DNA from: Micromonospora sp. NBRC 110009
GTDB lineage: Bacteria > Actinomycetota > Actinomycetes > Mycobacteriales > Micromonosporaceae
Direction: 5' to 3'
Assembly: GCF_030518795.1 (NCBI RefSeq)
Contig: NZ_CP130427.1
Coordinates: 4,340,001-4,404,000 of the forward strand
DNA length: 64,000 nt
Position numbers and translations under genes: made by a program. A model generated the notes under the pieces. It made no database searches and had not been told where the DNA came from. It worked only from the letters and a program-made list of their open reading frames with translations. How positions within the stretch are numbered: position 1 is the first letter of the stretch; every line of letters begins with the position of its first letter. Positions 47,313 to 56,780 of the stretch are shown here, one piece after another.

Positions 47313-47318
47313 TACACT
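47313..47318 (+). promoter_or_regulatory. -10 box before the ABC-F leader ORF
   Basis: TACACT ends 7 nt before the GTG of the six-codon ORF, placing the transcript start at that GTG. Confidence 0.5.
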
Positions 47319-47325
47319 TGCCACC

Positions 47326-47346
47326 GTGCTGCGCTGCGAAGGCTGA
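47326..47346 (+). CDS. Six-codon leader peptide ORF upstream of the ABC-F gene
   Basis: GTG CTG CGC TGC GAA GGC TGA encodes MLRCEG. The -10 box at leaderless distance and the terminator-like hairpin 9 bases after the stop make this look like a ribosome-sensing leader of the type found before antibiotic-resistance genes. The peptide is too short to judge by homology. Confidence 0.45.
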   Translation: MLRCEG

Positions 47347-47354
47347 ACGGCCCC

Positions 47355-47389
47355 GCGCCGGACGGGAACTGATGACCCGCCGGCGCTTT
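47355..47389 (+). terminator. Terminator-like hairpin in the ABC-F leader (possible attenuator)
   Basis: GCGCCGG-A-CGGG (47355-47366) pairs with CCCG-CCGGCGC (47376-47386) around a 9-nt loop, one bulged A, and runs into TTT. It lies between the leader ORF and the ABC-F start at 47439, so read-through would be needed for expression. Confidence 0.55.
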
Positions 47390-47438
47390 CGCGTGCCCTG
47401 AGTCAGCCCTTCCGGACCCCGAGAGCGAGTACCTCACC

Positions 47439-49046
<1,608 letters not shown>

Positions 49047-49061
49047 CCCCGGGCCCCCGGC

Positions 49062-49098
49062 CCGCCGGCCCCCGCCTGGTCCGGGGCCGGGCGGGCGT
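49062..49098. terminator. Hairpin between the convergent ABC-F and CadD-like genes
   Basis: GCCCGCCGGCCCC pairs with GGGGCCGGGCGGGC with one bulged base; the stem reaches the last bases of the downstream gene. Confidence 0.55.
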
Positions 49099-49697
49099 CA
49101 GGTGAGGAGGCGGGCCAGGTGGGGCAGGACGCCGGAGGTGACCAGGATGGTCGCGCCGATGGCGATGAACACGGCAGGGACCAGCCAGTGCCCGGCGCGG
49201 CCGACCAGGCCCACCACCCGGGGGTGGCCGCCGAGCAGGGCGGCGACCGCGCACCAGACCGCGACCAGCGCGGCGAAGACCAGCAGCCAGACCAGGCCGG
49301 TGGCCGGGTCGAGGGAGCGGAACACCGGCACGTACACCGCGATGTTGTCGGCGCCGTTTGCGATGGTCACCCCGGCCACGCCGAGCAGGCTCCCGACCAC
49401 GGCCGGCGGCTCGTCGTCGGCGGAGCGGGTCAGCAGCGCGCGCACGCCCAGCACGACGGGCAGCAGCCCGAGCAGGCCGGTCCACGGGTCGGGCACGACC
49501 AGCAGCCCGGCGGCCGCCACCACCGCGACGGCGACCAGCGCGCCGATGCCCAGGTACTGGCCGGCGACGATGTCCCGGGGGCGGGGTCGGCCGGTGCCCC
49601 GTGCCGCCACGAAGAACACCGTGAGCACGACGATGTCGTCGAGGTTGGTGGCGGCGAAGACCAGGGCGGCGCCGGCCGCCGCGGCGAGCAGGTCGAT
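49098..49697 (-). CDS. CadD-like cadmium resistance transporter family protein
   Basis: About 199 residues with six predicted membrane helices. The N-terminal VFAATNLDDIVVLTVFFVA (about residues 14-32) and the repeat-like GVTIANGADNIAVYVPVF are typical of the CadD family, in which acidic residues in membrane helices bind cations. Cadmium is the family label; the real substrate here is unknown. GTG 49697 is preferred over a longer frame because TACGCT on the minus strand (49705-49710) ends 7 nt before it, like other leaderless starts in the window. Confidence 0.82.
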   Translation of the reverse strand: MDLLAAAAGAALVFAATNLDDIVVLTVFFVAARGTGRPRPRDIVAGQYLGIGALVAVAVVAAAGLLVVPDPWTGLLGLLPVVLGVRALLTRSADDEPPAVVGSLLGVAGVTIANGADNIAVYVPVFRSLDPATGLVWLLVFAALVAVWCAVAALLGGHPRVVGLVGRAGHWLVPAVFIAIGATILVTSGVLPHLARLLT

Positions 49698-49704
49698 CAC
49701 CCGA

Positions 49705-49710
49705 GGCAGC
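49705..49710 (-). promoter_or_regulatory. -10 box of the CadD-like gene, probable leaderless start
   Basis: TACGCT on the minus strand, 7 nt before GTG 49697. Confidence 0.45.
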
Positions 49711-49913
49711 GTACGGGGCGGCCGGCCGGTCGGCCCGGCATGATCCACCCGGGTGGACCCGACTGACCGGTCAGGAGGATCACTCTATCGGGAAGCTGAC
49801 ATTGCATAGCGTGTCGGTTGGCGAAGAGTTGATATCTGGCGCATGATCGTTCGAGACGGTCTAATAGGTGGGACCGTATCCGAACCGCACAGTCTGGGAC
49901 GTGAGGAATCAGC

Positions 49914-50141
49914 ATGGCAGCCACTGGCACAGCCACCAGCACTGAGAAGGGTCGCCGGATCGTCGGAGCCGAGCGTCAGACGCTCGCCAAGGACCTGGTA
50001 AAGCGGTACACCGCCGGTGAGAGCATCCGTTCACTCGCGGCCTCGACCGGCCGTTCCTACGGGTTCATCCACCGGGTGCTCACCGAGTCCGGCGTGCAGC
50101 TGCGGCAGCGTGGCGGCGCCCGGCGCCGCAAGAAGGCGTGA
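49914..50141 (+). CDS. Small helix-turn-helix protein
   Basis: A 75-residue basic protein conserved in actinobacteria. The HTH spans LAKDLVKRYTAGESIRSLAASTGRSYGFIHRVL (about residues 24-57) and the C-terminus is strongly basic (RQRGGARRRKKA). From memory, M. tuberculosis has a similar small protein (Rv1473A) beside its ABC-F gene, so it may regulate this neighbourhood, but targets are unknown. ATG 49914 follows GTGAGGAATCAGC. The upstream 160 bp are less GC-rich than average and probably contain its promoter. Confidence 0.85.
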   Translation: MAATGTATSTEKGRRIVGAERQTLAKDLVKRYTAGESIRSLAASTGRSYGFIHRVLTESGVQLRQRGGARRRKKA

Positions 50142-50187
50142 CCCGCCCCCCAACGTCGTCCATCAGCCCCGAGCCACGGGCGGTCCG

Positions 50188-50955
50188 GTGACCGCCGAGA
50201 CGACCGGGGTGCGACTCGACTGCGACGGGCCGGTCGCGACGGTCACGTTGTGCCGGCCCGACGTGCTCAATGCCCAGACCCCGGCGATGTGGCGCGCGAT
50301 GAGCGACTTCTCCCGGGAGCTGCCCGGTGACGTCCGGGTCGTGGTGGTACGCGGTGCGGGGCGGTCCTTCTCCGCGGGTCTGGACCTGTCGGTGGCCGGT
50401 GCCTCCGGCCCGGGCTCCTTCGCCGAGCTCGCCACCCTGCCGGAGCAGGAGTGCGCCGACCGGATCGCCGAGTTCCAGGCCAGCTTCACCTGGCTGCACC
50501 GGCCGGACGTGATCTCGATCGCGGCCGTGCAGGGCCACGCCATCGGGGCGGGCTTCCAGCTCGCCCTCGCCTGCGACCTGCGGGTGCTCGCCGAGGACGC
50601 CAAGCTCTCCATGGCGGAGGTGACCCTCGGCCTGGTCCCCGACCTGGCCGGCACCAAGCGGCTCGTCGAGCTGGTCGGCTACTCCCGCGCCCTGGAGATC
50701 TGCGCCACCGGCCGCCGGATGGACGCCGCGGAGGCGGACCGGATCGGCCTGGCCACCCTCGTCGTGCCGAACGCCGAGCTGGACGCCGCGGTGCGGGACC
50801 TGACCGCCGGTCTGCTGGCCAACAACCGGGACGCGATCGTGGAGATCAAGGCGCTGCTCACCGGCGCCGCCGGACGTACCCACGCCGAGCAGCAGCGGGT
50901 GGAGCGGGAGGCGCAGACCCGCCGGCTGCGCGACCTCGCCGGGCGGGCAGAATAG
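50188..50955 (+). CDS. Enoyl-CoA hydratase/isomerase family protein
   Basis: A 255-residue crotonase-fold enzyme. The oxyanion-hole motifs are GRSFSAGLDLS (about residues 53-63) and AVQGHAIGAGFQLALACDLRV (about 113-133), and the catalytic loop is SMAEVTLGLVPDLAGTKRLVELVG; the acid that follows in classical hydratases (E in the GxxPxxG loop) is Asp here (VPDLAG), so the exact reaction is uncertain. GTG 50188 is used, 46 bp after the HTH gene. Enoyl-CoA hydratase next to the ABC-F and HTH genes matches the M. tuberculosis order around Rv1472 (from memory). Confidence 0.9.
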   Translation: MTAETTGVRLDCDGPVATVTLCRPDVLNAQTPAMWRAMSDFSRELPGDVRVVVVRGAGRSFSAGLDLSVAGASGPGSFAELATLPEQECADRIAEFQASFTWLHRPDVISIAAVQGHAIGAGFQLALACDLRVLAEDAKLSMAEVTLGLVPDLAGTKRLVELVGYSRALEICATGRRMDAAEADRIGLATLVVPNAELDAAVRDLTAGLLANNRDAIVEIKALLTGAAGRTHAEQQRVEREAQTRRLRDLAGRAE

Positions 50956-51058
50956 GTAAGGACCGTTCGGGAAGATCCGGGTTACTCGCGAGGTTGTCGT
51001 AGTCGTCGGGAGAATTGAACCGACGGTCCAGCGCTGCCCGACGACCCGGAGGTGACGA

Positions 51059-53053
51059 GTGTCCAACCACATGGCCGGTGGCGGCATGGCCGGCTGGAGC
51101 ATGCTCCGGTCGATGCGCCACCGGGACGAGGTCTCCACCCACCAGCTCAAGCGCGGCACCGCCAAGCGGATCGTCGCGTTCGCCCAGCCCTACCGGCGCG
51201 ACATCGTGATCTTCCTGATCACCGTGGTGATCGCCGCGGTGGTCGGGGTGGCCACCCCGCTGCTCGCGGGTGACGTCATCGACGCGATCGCCGGCGCCGG
51301 CTCCGACGCGGGCGCCACCGTAGTCCGGCTCGCCCTGATCATCGCCGTGCTGGCCGTCGCCGACGCGCTCTTCTCCCTGGCCCAGCGCTGGTATTCGGCC
51401 CGGATCGGGGAGGGCATCATCCTCGACCTGCGGACCCGGGTCTACGACCACGTCCAGCGGATGCCGCTGCAGTTCTTCACCCGGACCCAGACCGGTGCGC
51501 TGGTCAGCCGGCTCAACAACGACGTGCTCGGCGCCCAGCGGGCGTTCACCTCCACCCTGTCCGGGGTGGTCAGCAACGTCATCCAGTTGGTGCTCACCGC
51601 CGGTGCGATGCTCATCCTCTCCTGGCAGATCACCCTGCTGGCGCTGGTGCTGCTGCCGATCTTCATCATCCCCGCCCGCCGGGTCGGCCGGCGGCTCGCC
51701 GAGATCACCCGGGAGTCGTACAACCTCGACGCGAAGATGAACGCGACGATGACCGAGCGGTTCGGCGTGGCCGGCGCGCTGCTGGTCAAGCTCTTCGGCT
51801 CGCCCGAGGTGGAGGCGGCCCGGTTCGCCGGCCGTGCCGAGCGGGTCCGCGACATCGGCATCCAGTCGGCCATGTACTCGCGAACCTTCTTCGTGGCCAT
51901 GCTGCTGGTCGCCTCCCTCGCCCAGGCGCTGACCTACGGCCTGGGCGGCTGGCTCGCGGTCACCGGCGCGGTCAGCGCCGGCACCGTGGTCAAGCTCGCG
52001 CTGCTGCTCACCCGGCTCTACGGGCCGCTCACCGCGCTCTCCAACGTCCGGGTCGACGTGATGAGCGCGCTGGTCTCCTTCGACCGGGTCTTCGAGGTGC
52101 TCGACCTGCGCCCCGGCATCGAGGAGAAGCCCGCCGCGGTGCCGGTGCCCCGGGGCAGCGGCCGGGTCGAGTTCCGCGACGTGCGGTTCCGCTACCCGAG
52201 CGCCGCCGAGGTGTCGCTGGCCTCCCTGGAAGAGGTCGCCACGCTGGACCGCACGGTCAACGAGCCGGTGCTCAAGGGCGTCTCGTTCGCCGTCGAGCCG
52301 GGGCAGATGGTCGCCCTGGTCGGTCCCTCCGGCGCCGGCAAGTCGACGCTGTCCATGCTGATCTCCCGGATCTACGACGTCACCGACGGCCAGGTGCTGG
52401 TCGGCGGCGTGGACGTCCGGGACGCCACCCTCGCCTCGCTGCGCGACGAGATCGGCGTGGTCACCCAGGACTCCCACCTGTTCCACGAGACCATCCGGGA
52501 GAACCTGCGCTACGCCAAGCCGGACGCCACCGACGACGAGATCTGGGCCGCGCTGGCCGGGGCGCAGGTCGCCGACCTGGTCCGCTCCCTGCCCGACGGG
52601 CTGGACACCACGGTCGGCGAGCGGGGCTACCGCTTCTCGGGCGGCGAGAAGCAGCGCATCGCCATCGCCCGGCTGCTGCTCAAGGCCCCGTCGATCGTCA
52701 TCCTCGACGAGGCCACCGCACACCTCGACTCGGAGAGCGAGGCGGCGGTGCAGCGGGCGCTCTCCGTGGCGCTGACCGGGCGTACCGCGCTGGTGATCGC
52801 GCACCGGCTCTCCACCGTCCGCGACGCCGACCAGATCCTCGTCCTCGACGAGGGGCGGATCGTCGAGCGCGGCCGGCACGAGGAGCTGGTCGCGGTCGGC
52901 GGCCTCTACGCCGAGCTCTACCGCACCCAGTTCGCGGTGACCGACTCGCCGGCCCCCTACGCCGAGGCCGACCAGGCGGAGCCGGTGGTCACCACCGTGC
53001 CGCTCGGCACCTACGTGGCGCAGGAGGCGCTGCCGCCGGCGGCCGCCAACTAG
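51059..53053 (+). CDS. ABC transporter, fused permease and ATPase
   Basis: A 664-residue exporter half-transporter with six membrane helices (about residues 45-350) and a C-terminal ATPase. Walker A is GPSGAGKST (about residues 422-430), signature FSGGEKQRIAIARLLL and Walker B SIVILDEATAHLDSES. The first 40 residues form a cytosolic leader with Gly/Met. Such proteins act as dimers; no partner gene lies beside it, so it is probably a homodimer. GTG 51059 has GGAGG upstream. Its stop shares the CTAG with the stop of the convergent glycosylase gene. Confidence 0.92.
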   Translation: MSNHMAGGGMAGWSMLRSMRHRDEVSTHQLKRGTAKRIVAFAQPYRRDIVIFLITVVIAAVVGVATPLLAGDVIDAIAGAGSDAGATVVRLALIIAVLAVADALFSLAQRWYSARIGEGIILDLRTRVYDHVQRMPLQFFTRTQTGALVSRLNNDVLGAQRAFTSTLSGVVSNVIQLVLTAGAMLILSWQITLLALVLLPIFIIPARRVGRRLAEITRESYNLDAKMNATMTERFGVAGALLVKLFGSPEVEAARFAGRAERVRDIGIQSAMYSRTFFVAMLLVASLAQALTYGLGGWLAVTGAVSAGTVVKLALLLTRLYGPLTALSNVRVDVMSALVSFDRVFEVLDLRPGIEEKPAAVPVPRGSGRVEFRDVRFRYPSAAEVSLASLEEVATLDRTVNEPVLKGVSFAVEPGQMVALVGPSGAGKSTLSMLISRIYDVTDGQVLVGGVDVRDATLASLRDEIGVVTQDSHLFHETIRENLRYAKPDATDDEIWAALAGAQVADLVRSLPDGLDTTVGERGYRFSGGEKQRIAIARLLLKAPSIVILDEATAHLDSESEAAVQRALSVALTGRTALVIAHRLSTVRDADQILVLDEGRIVERGRHEELVAVGGLYAELYRTQFAVTDSPAPYAEADQAEPVVTTVPLGTYVAQEALPPAAAN

Positions 53054-53625
53054 GCGGTCGCCGCCGCGCGCAGCTCGCCGAAGGCGGCGCCGAGCGTCTC
53101 CGGGGTGAAGTGGGCGTTCAACCCGCTCGGGTTGGGCAGCACCCAGAGCCGGGCCGGTCCCAGCGGCTCCGGCTGCGGGCCGAAGCCGGCCCTGGGCCGG
53201 GCGAAGCCGATCCGGTAGGCGGTCACCCCGACCACCGCCACCCAGCGGGGCCGGTACCGCTCGACCTTGCCGGCCAGCAGCTCGGCGCCCGCGACCAGTT
53301 CCGCGGCGGTCAGCTCGTCCGCCCGGGCGGTGGCGCGGGCCACCAGGTTGGTGATGCCGAGGCCGAGGCGGGGCAGTTCGTCCTGCTCGCTGGGGTGCAG
53401 GCGGCGCTGGGTGAAGCCGCCCCGGTGCAGGGCCGGCCAGAACCGGTTGCCCGGCCGGGCGAAGTGCCAGCCGGTCGCCGCCGACCACAGCCCCGGGTTG
53501 ATCCCGACGAAGAGCACGTCCAGCCCGGGCGCGATCACGTCCGGCAGGAGTTGGTCGACCGCCGCCGCCAACTGCTCCTTCGTCGGCCGGGGATACCGCC
53601 GGGCAGCCGCCTCGTCGGGGGTCAC
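53050..53625 (-). CDS. mug: G/U mismatch-specific uracil-DNA glycosylase (Mug family)
   Basis: Removes uracil, and possibly ethenocytosine or thymine, from G mispairs. The 191-residue protein carries FVGINPGLWSAATGWHFARPGNRFWPAL (about residues 38-65), where Asn in GINPG is the catalytic-site residue, and the intercalation motif NPSGLNAHF (about 165-173). The GTG start overlaps the stop of the SDR gene (GTGA), and its stop interlocks with the ABC gene stop as CTAG, so the two convergent genes share four bases. Confidence 0.93.
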   Translation of the reverse strand: MTPDEAAARRYPRPTKEQLAAAVDQLLPDVIAPGLDVLFVGINPGLWSAATGWHFARPGNRFWPALHRGGFTQRRLHPSEQDELPRLGLGITNLVARATARADELTAAELVAGAELLAGKVERYRPRWVAVVGVTAYRIGFARPRAGFGPQPEPLGPARLWVLPNPSGLNAHFTPETLGAAFGELRAAATA

Positions 53626-54383
53626 AGGCCGCGCAGCGCGCCGCCGTCGACCGGCACGGTCACCCCGGTGACGTAGCCGGCGGCGGGGGAGAGCAGGAAC
53701 GCGGCCACCCGCCCGAACTCGGCCGGGTCGCCGATCCGGCGCAGCGGGATGGCCGCCTCCGCCGCGGCCCGGGCCCGTTCCGGATCACCGGCGGCGGCGA
53801 ACAGCTCCCGGTTCCGGTCGGTCATGATCCGCCCGGGCAGCAGGCCGAACACGCGGACCCCGCGCGGGCCGTACTCGTCGGCGACGTCCTTGGCCACCCC
53901 GGCCAGGCCGGGGCGCAGGCCGTTGGAGATGCCGAGGCCGGGCAGCGGCTCCCGCGCCGACGTGGACAGGACCAGCCCGATCGCGCCGCCGTCCGGGAGC
54001 GCGAGGGCCAGCGTCCGCACGGTGCGGACGCTGCCCAGGAAGACCGTCTCGAAGGACTCCCGCCACTGCTCGTCGGTGATCTGGGCGGCGGTGCCCTTGG
54101 GCGGCCCGCCCACCGAGATGAGCGCCCCGTCGAGCCGGCCGAACTGCTCGCGGGCCGCGATCACCAGCCGCTCCGGGGTGCCCGGGTCGGTCAGGTCGGC
54201 GGTCAGCCCGATCGCCCGCTCCGCCCCGCCGAGCGCCTCGACCGCCGCGGCCACCTGCTCCGGTACGCGCGCCGAGAGCACCACCCGGGCGCCGTCGGCG
54301 ACGAGCTGTTGGGCGGTGGCGAAGCCGAGGCCGCGGGAGGCGCCGGTCAGCACGTACACCCGGTCGGCGAGTCCGAGATCCAT
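53622..54383 (-). CDS. Short-chain dehydrogenase/reductase
   Basis: A 253-residue classical-type SDR. The coenzyme motif is TGASRGLGFATAQ (about residues 13-25), so NAD(P) is expected. The usual YxxxK catalytic pair is not evident: the region after LVLSTSAREPLPGLGISNGLRPGLAGVAKD has Asn where Tyr is normal and keeps Lys, so this is a divergent or inactive member. The C-terminal GYVTGVTVPVDGGALRGL is standard. It overlaps mug and lies 43 bp after the MNIO partner gene, so it may be transcribed with that locus. Confidence 0.88.
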   Translation of the reverse strand: MDLGLADRVYVLTGASRGLGFATAQQLVADGARVVLSARVPEQVAAAVEALGGAERAIGLTADLTDPGTPERLVIAAREQFGRLDGALISVGGPPKGTAAQITDEQWRESFETVFLGSVRTVRTLALALPDGGAIGLVLSTSAREPLPGLGISNGLRPGLAGVAKDVADEYGPRGVRVFGLLPGRIMTDRNRELFAAAGDPERARAAAEAAIPLRRIGDPAEFGRVAAFLLSPAAGYVTGVTVPVDGGALRGL

Positions 54384-54426
54384 GAGGCTGATCCTGCCGT
54401 ACGCCGGGACGCCGTGCCAGCGAGGG

Positions 54427-54897
54427 TCAGCGGCGGGCCGGACGGAGCAGGCGTACCCGACCGGCGACCTGCACCGCCACGGCGTCGCCGGCCCGGGCGA
54501 CGGCCGGCAGCCGGCGGGGCCGGGGCGCGGTGCGGCCGTCGTAGCGGGCGGTGGCCTCCCGGGTGGCCAGTTCCTCGGCGCCCAGCGGCGGCAGCGAGCC
54601 GCGGTCCCGCAGCTCCCGGGCCAGATCCCAGCCGTCGCGCAGCGACCCGTTGGTGGGGCGTCCCGCCGCCCACCCGGTGAAGGTGGCCGGCCAGCCGACG
54701 CCGAGTCCGGCGGCGAGCAGCGGCCAGTGCCGCGCCACGTCGCCGGCCCGCTTGCGCAGCAGCGCGCGGCGCGCCGCCGCCACCGGCGCCGGGGCGAAGC
54801 CGGGCGGCAGCGGACCCCCGGCGACCAGTGCGGCGACCAGCGCCGCCTGCCGGGCGGCCAGGTCGCCGCCGGGCGCCGGCAGCTCGCCGCCGGTCAC
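54427..54897 (-). CDS. Putative MNIO partner protein (156 residues)
   Basis: The GTG start overlaps the stop of the MNIO gene (GTGA), so the two are translated together. The N-terminal half (LAARQAALVAALVAGGPLPPGF, then RRALLRKRAGDVARHWPLLAAGL and GSLRDGWDLARELRDRG) has a weak resemblance to the DUF2063-type partners that dock precursor to MNIO enzymes, including the RQ.AL.AAL...PPG opening. The C-terminal 40 residues are basic and low in complexity. I know of similar unnamed actinobacterial proteins at such loci but cannot assign a family with confidence. Role as a binding partner is inferred from position. Confidence 0.7.
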   Translation of the reverse strand: MTGGELPAPGGDLAARQAALVAALVAGGPLPPGFAPAPVAAARRALLRKRAGDVARHWPLLAAGLGVGWPATFTGWAAGRPTNGSLRDGWDLARELRDRGSLPPLGAEELATREATARYDGRTAPRPRRLPAVARAGDAVAVQVAGRVRLLRPARR

Positions 54898-55754
54898 GTG
54901 ACCACCGGGAAGCCGGACGCGGCCGCCAGCGCGTCCAGTTCCCCGCGCAGCTCGGCGGCGGGCGGGTAGTGACCGTCGCGCTCCAGCAGCAGCGCCGGGG
55001 GCCGCTGCCGGGCGCACAGCGCACGGACCAGGTCGAGCACCTCGGCGGGGACCGGATCGGTGTGCGTGTCGTGGTAGAAGCCGCCCTGCTCGGCGCCGCC
55101 GGCGACGTGCACGTAGGCGATCCGGTCCAGGGGCAGCCGGTCCAGCAGCGCGTGCGGGTCGCCGCCCCGGTTGCGGGCGTTGGCGTGCACGTTGGCGACG
55201 TCGAGCAGCAGCAGCGCCCCGGTGGCGTCGAGGATCTCGGTGAGGAAGTCGGCCTCGTCCAGCTCGTCGTCCGGCCAGTCGAAGAGCGCGGCGATCGGTT
55301 CCAGCGCGAGCGGCACCGGCAGCTCGGCCTGGGCCCGCCGGACGTTGGCCGCCACCGCGGCGACCGCCGCCCGGCTGCGCGGCAGCGGCAGCAGATGGCC
55401 CGCCTCCACGCCGCCGGCCCGGACGAACGCGATGTGCTCGCTGACCAGCGGCGCCCCCAGCGCCGCGGCCACCCCCGCCAGGTGCGCCACCCGGGCCGGG
55501 TCGACGGGTTCCGCGCCGCCGAGGGAGAGCTTCACCCCGTGCGGTACGACGGTGACGCCGCGCCCGCGCAGCTCGGCGAGCCCGTCCGGGAGCGGCCCGG
55601 CCGGGGCGACCGTCTCGGCCACCACCTCGACGAAGCGCAGCCCGGGCAGGCCGGCCACGAAGCCGGCGATCTCCGGCCGCCAGCCGATGCCGACCCCGAC
55701 CGGCCCCGCCGGGGTCGCCGCGAGGCCGGTCGGGGCCGGCGCGGGGTCGCTCAT
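54894..55754 (-). CDS. DUF692 multinuclear non-haem iron oxidase (MNIO)
   Basis: A 286-residue TIM-barrel enzyme of the DUF692 family, whose characterised members (MbnB, TglH, ChrH and relatives) use two or three iron atoms to oxidise cysteine or other residues in ribosomally made peptides. Likely metal ligands are visible at the expected places: His72 (VPHGVKLSLGG), Glu106 and His107 (SEHIAF), Glu152 (LALEP), Asp185, Asn188 and His190 (LLDVANVHANA), His216 (YVHVAGG), Asp229 and His231 (HDTHTDP), and Glu259 (LLERDG). The ATG overlaps the stop of the Cys-tailed membrane protein gene and the stop overlaps the partner gene, so all three are coupled. The adjacent Cys-rich tail is the natural candidate substrate. 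Confidence 0.9.
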   Translation of the reverse strand: MSDPAPAPTGLAATPAGPVGVGIGWRPEIAGFVAGLPGLRFVEVVAETVAPAGPLPDGLAELRGRGVTVVPHGVKLSLGGAEPVDPARVAHLAGVAAALGAPLVSEHIAFVRAGGVEAGHLLPLPRSRAAVAAVAANVRRAQAELPVPLALEPIAALFDWPDDELDEADFLTEILDATGALLLLDVANVHANARNRGGDPHALLDRLPLDRIAYVHVAGGAEQGGFYHDTHTDPVPAEVLDLVRALCARQRPPALLLERDGHYPPAAELRGELDALAAASGFPVVT

Positions 55755-56665
55755 CCGCCGCACCCGCCACCGCCGCAGCCGCCGCCCCCGCAGGAGCTGC
55801 CGCCGCCGCACGAACTGCCGCCGCCGCAGGAGCTGCCCGAGCTGCCCGAGCTGGCGCCGCTCGCACCGATCGCCTGGCGCTGGATCTCGGCCTGGTCGGC
55901 GAAGCCCGGGTCCATGGCCCAGATGGTGGCGGTGCCGAACAGCGCCACTCCCATCGCTGCGTCGGACGGGCCGTAGGTGGCGTACGCCGGGGCGGCGGAG
56001 GGGCGCAGCCAGCCGTGCTGGCGGCGCAGCTCGCGCAGCGCCCGGTCCGCCGTCCGGGTCCGCCACGGCACCCGGTTGAGCAGCAGGAACGCGATGAAGA
56101 GCGGGACCATGGCGAGCATCAGGTAGCCGGCGGGGCGGCTGTTCGACAGGCCGACGAAGGCCCGGAGCACGCCGAGCGCCAGGAGGGCGCCGAGCAGCGT
56201 CGGCCCGCGCCGCAGGGCCGCCCGCCGGGCCTTGCCGAGCGCCAGGCCACGCGCTTCGAGGCCGTCGCGGAGCTGGTCGAGGGCACGGGCCACCCACTCG
56301 TCCCGGCGCAGCTCGCGGGAGTGCACGCCGCGCGCGGCGGCGTGGTGGATCGCCTGGTCGAGCGGGGTGGCCCCGGCGGGCATCGCGCCGCCGGTGGTGA
56401 GCTGCCGGTCGGGCCGTACGCCCAGCGCACCGGCCCGGCGCAGCCCGCCGAGCGCCGTCCAGACGGCGAGCTGGCCACCGCCGTTGAGGTACGCGACCTG
56501 CTGCGGCCCGAGCTGCCCGGCGCCGGTCACCGGCGTGCCGGCCAGGGCGCGGACCCGGTGCACCAGGGTGCCGACGACCAGCACGGCCGCGGCGACCAGG
56601 TACCAGCGCAGGAAGACGGGGCCGGGGATGCCCCAGGTGTCGCCCGGTGCGGCGAGAAGGGCCAT
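55751..56665 (-). CDS. TIGR04222-like membrane protein with a Cys/Gly-rich C-terminal tail
   Basis: A 304-residue protein with a membrane helix at about residues 19-38, a helical cytosolic region, and two more helices at about 155-173 and 180-198. The end, from about residue 270, is almost only Ser, Gly and Cys: three SSCGGG units and two GCGG units, with Cys at 280, 286, 292, 297 and 302. From memory, TIGR04222 proteins carry such low-complexity tails and sit beside DUF692 genes. The tail looks like the modifiable core of a RiPP precursor that stays attached to a membrane domain. The ATG at 56665 has AGGAG five bases upstream; the stop overlaps the MNIO start. Confidence 0.85.
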   Translation of the reverse strand: MALLAAPGDTWGIPGPVFLRWYLVAAAVLVVGTLVHRVRALAGTPVTGAGQLGPQQVAYLNGGGQLAVWTALGGLRRAGALGVRPDRQLTTGGAMPAGATPLDQAIHHAAARGVHSRELRRDEWVARALDQLRDGLEARGLALGKARRAALRRGPTLLGALLALGVLRAFVGLSNSRPAGYLMLAMVPLFIAFLLLNRVPWRTRTADRALRELRRQHGWLRPSAAPAYATYGPSDAAMGVALFGTATIWAMDPGFADQAEIQRQAIGASGASSGSSGSSCGGGSSCGGGSSCGGGGCGGGGCGG

Positions 56666-56780
56666 GTCTGCTCCTGTGGCGAGGGGGTCGCGGCCCATTG
56701 TGGAGCAGCCCCGCCAGGGGTCACCCGGCCCGCCGGGCGAGTTACCGGACCGAGACCGGCCGGGGGAGTACGTCGCCCGG

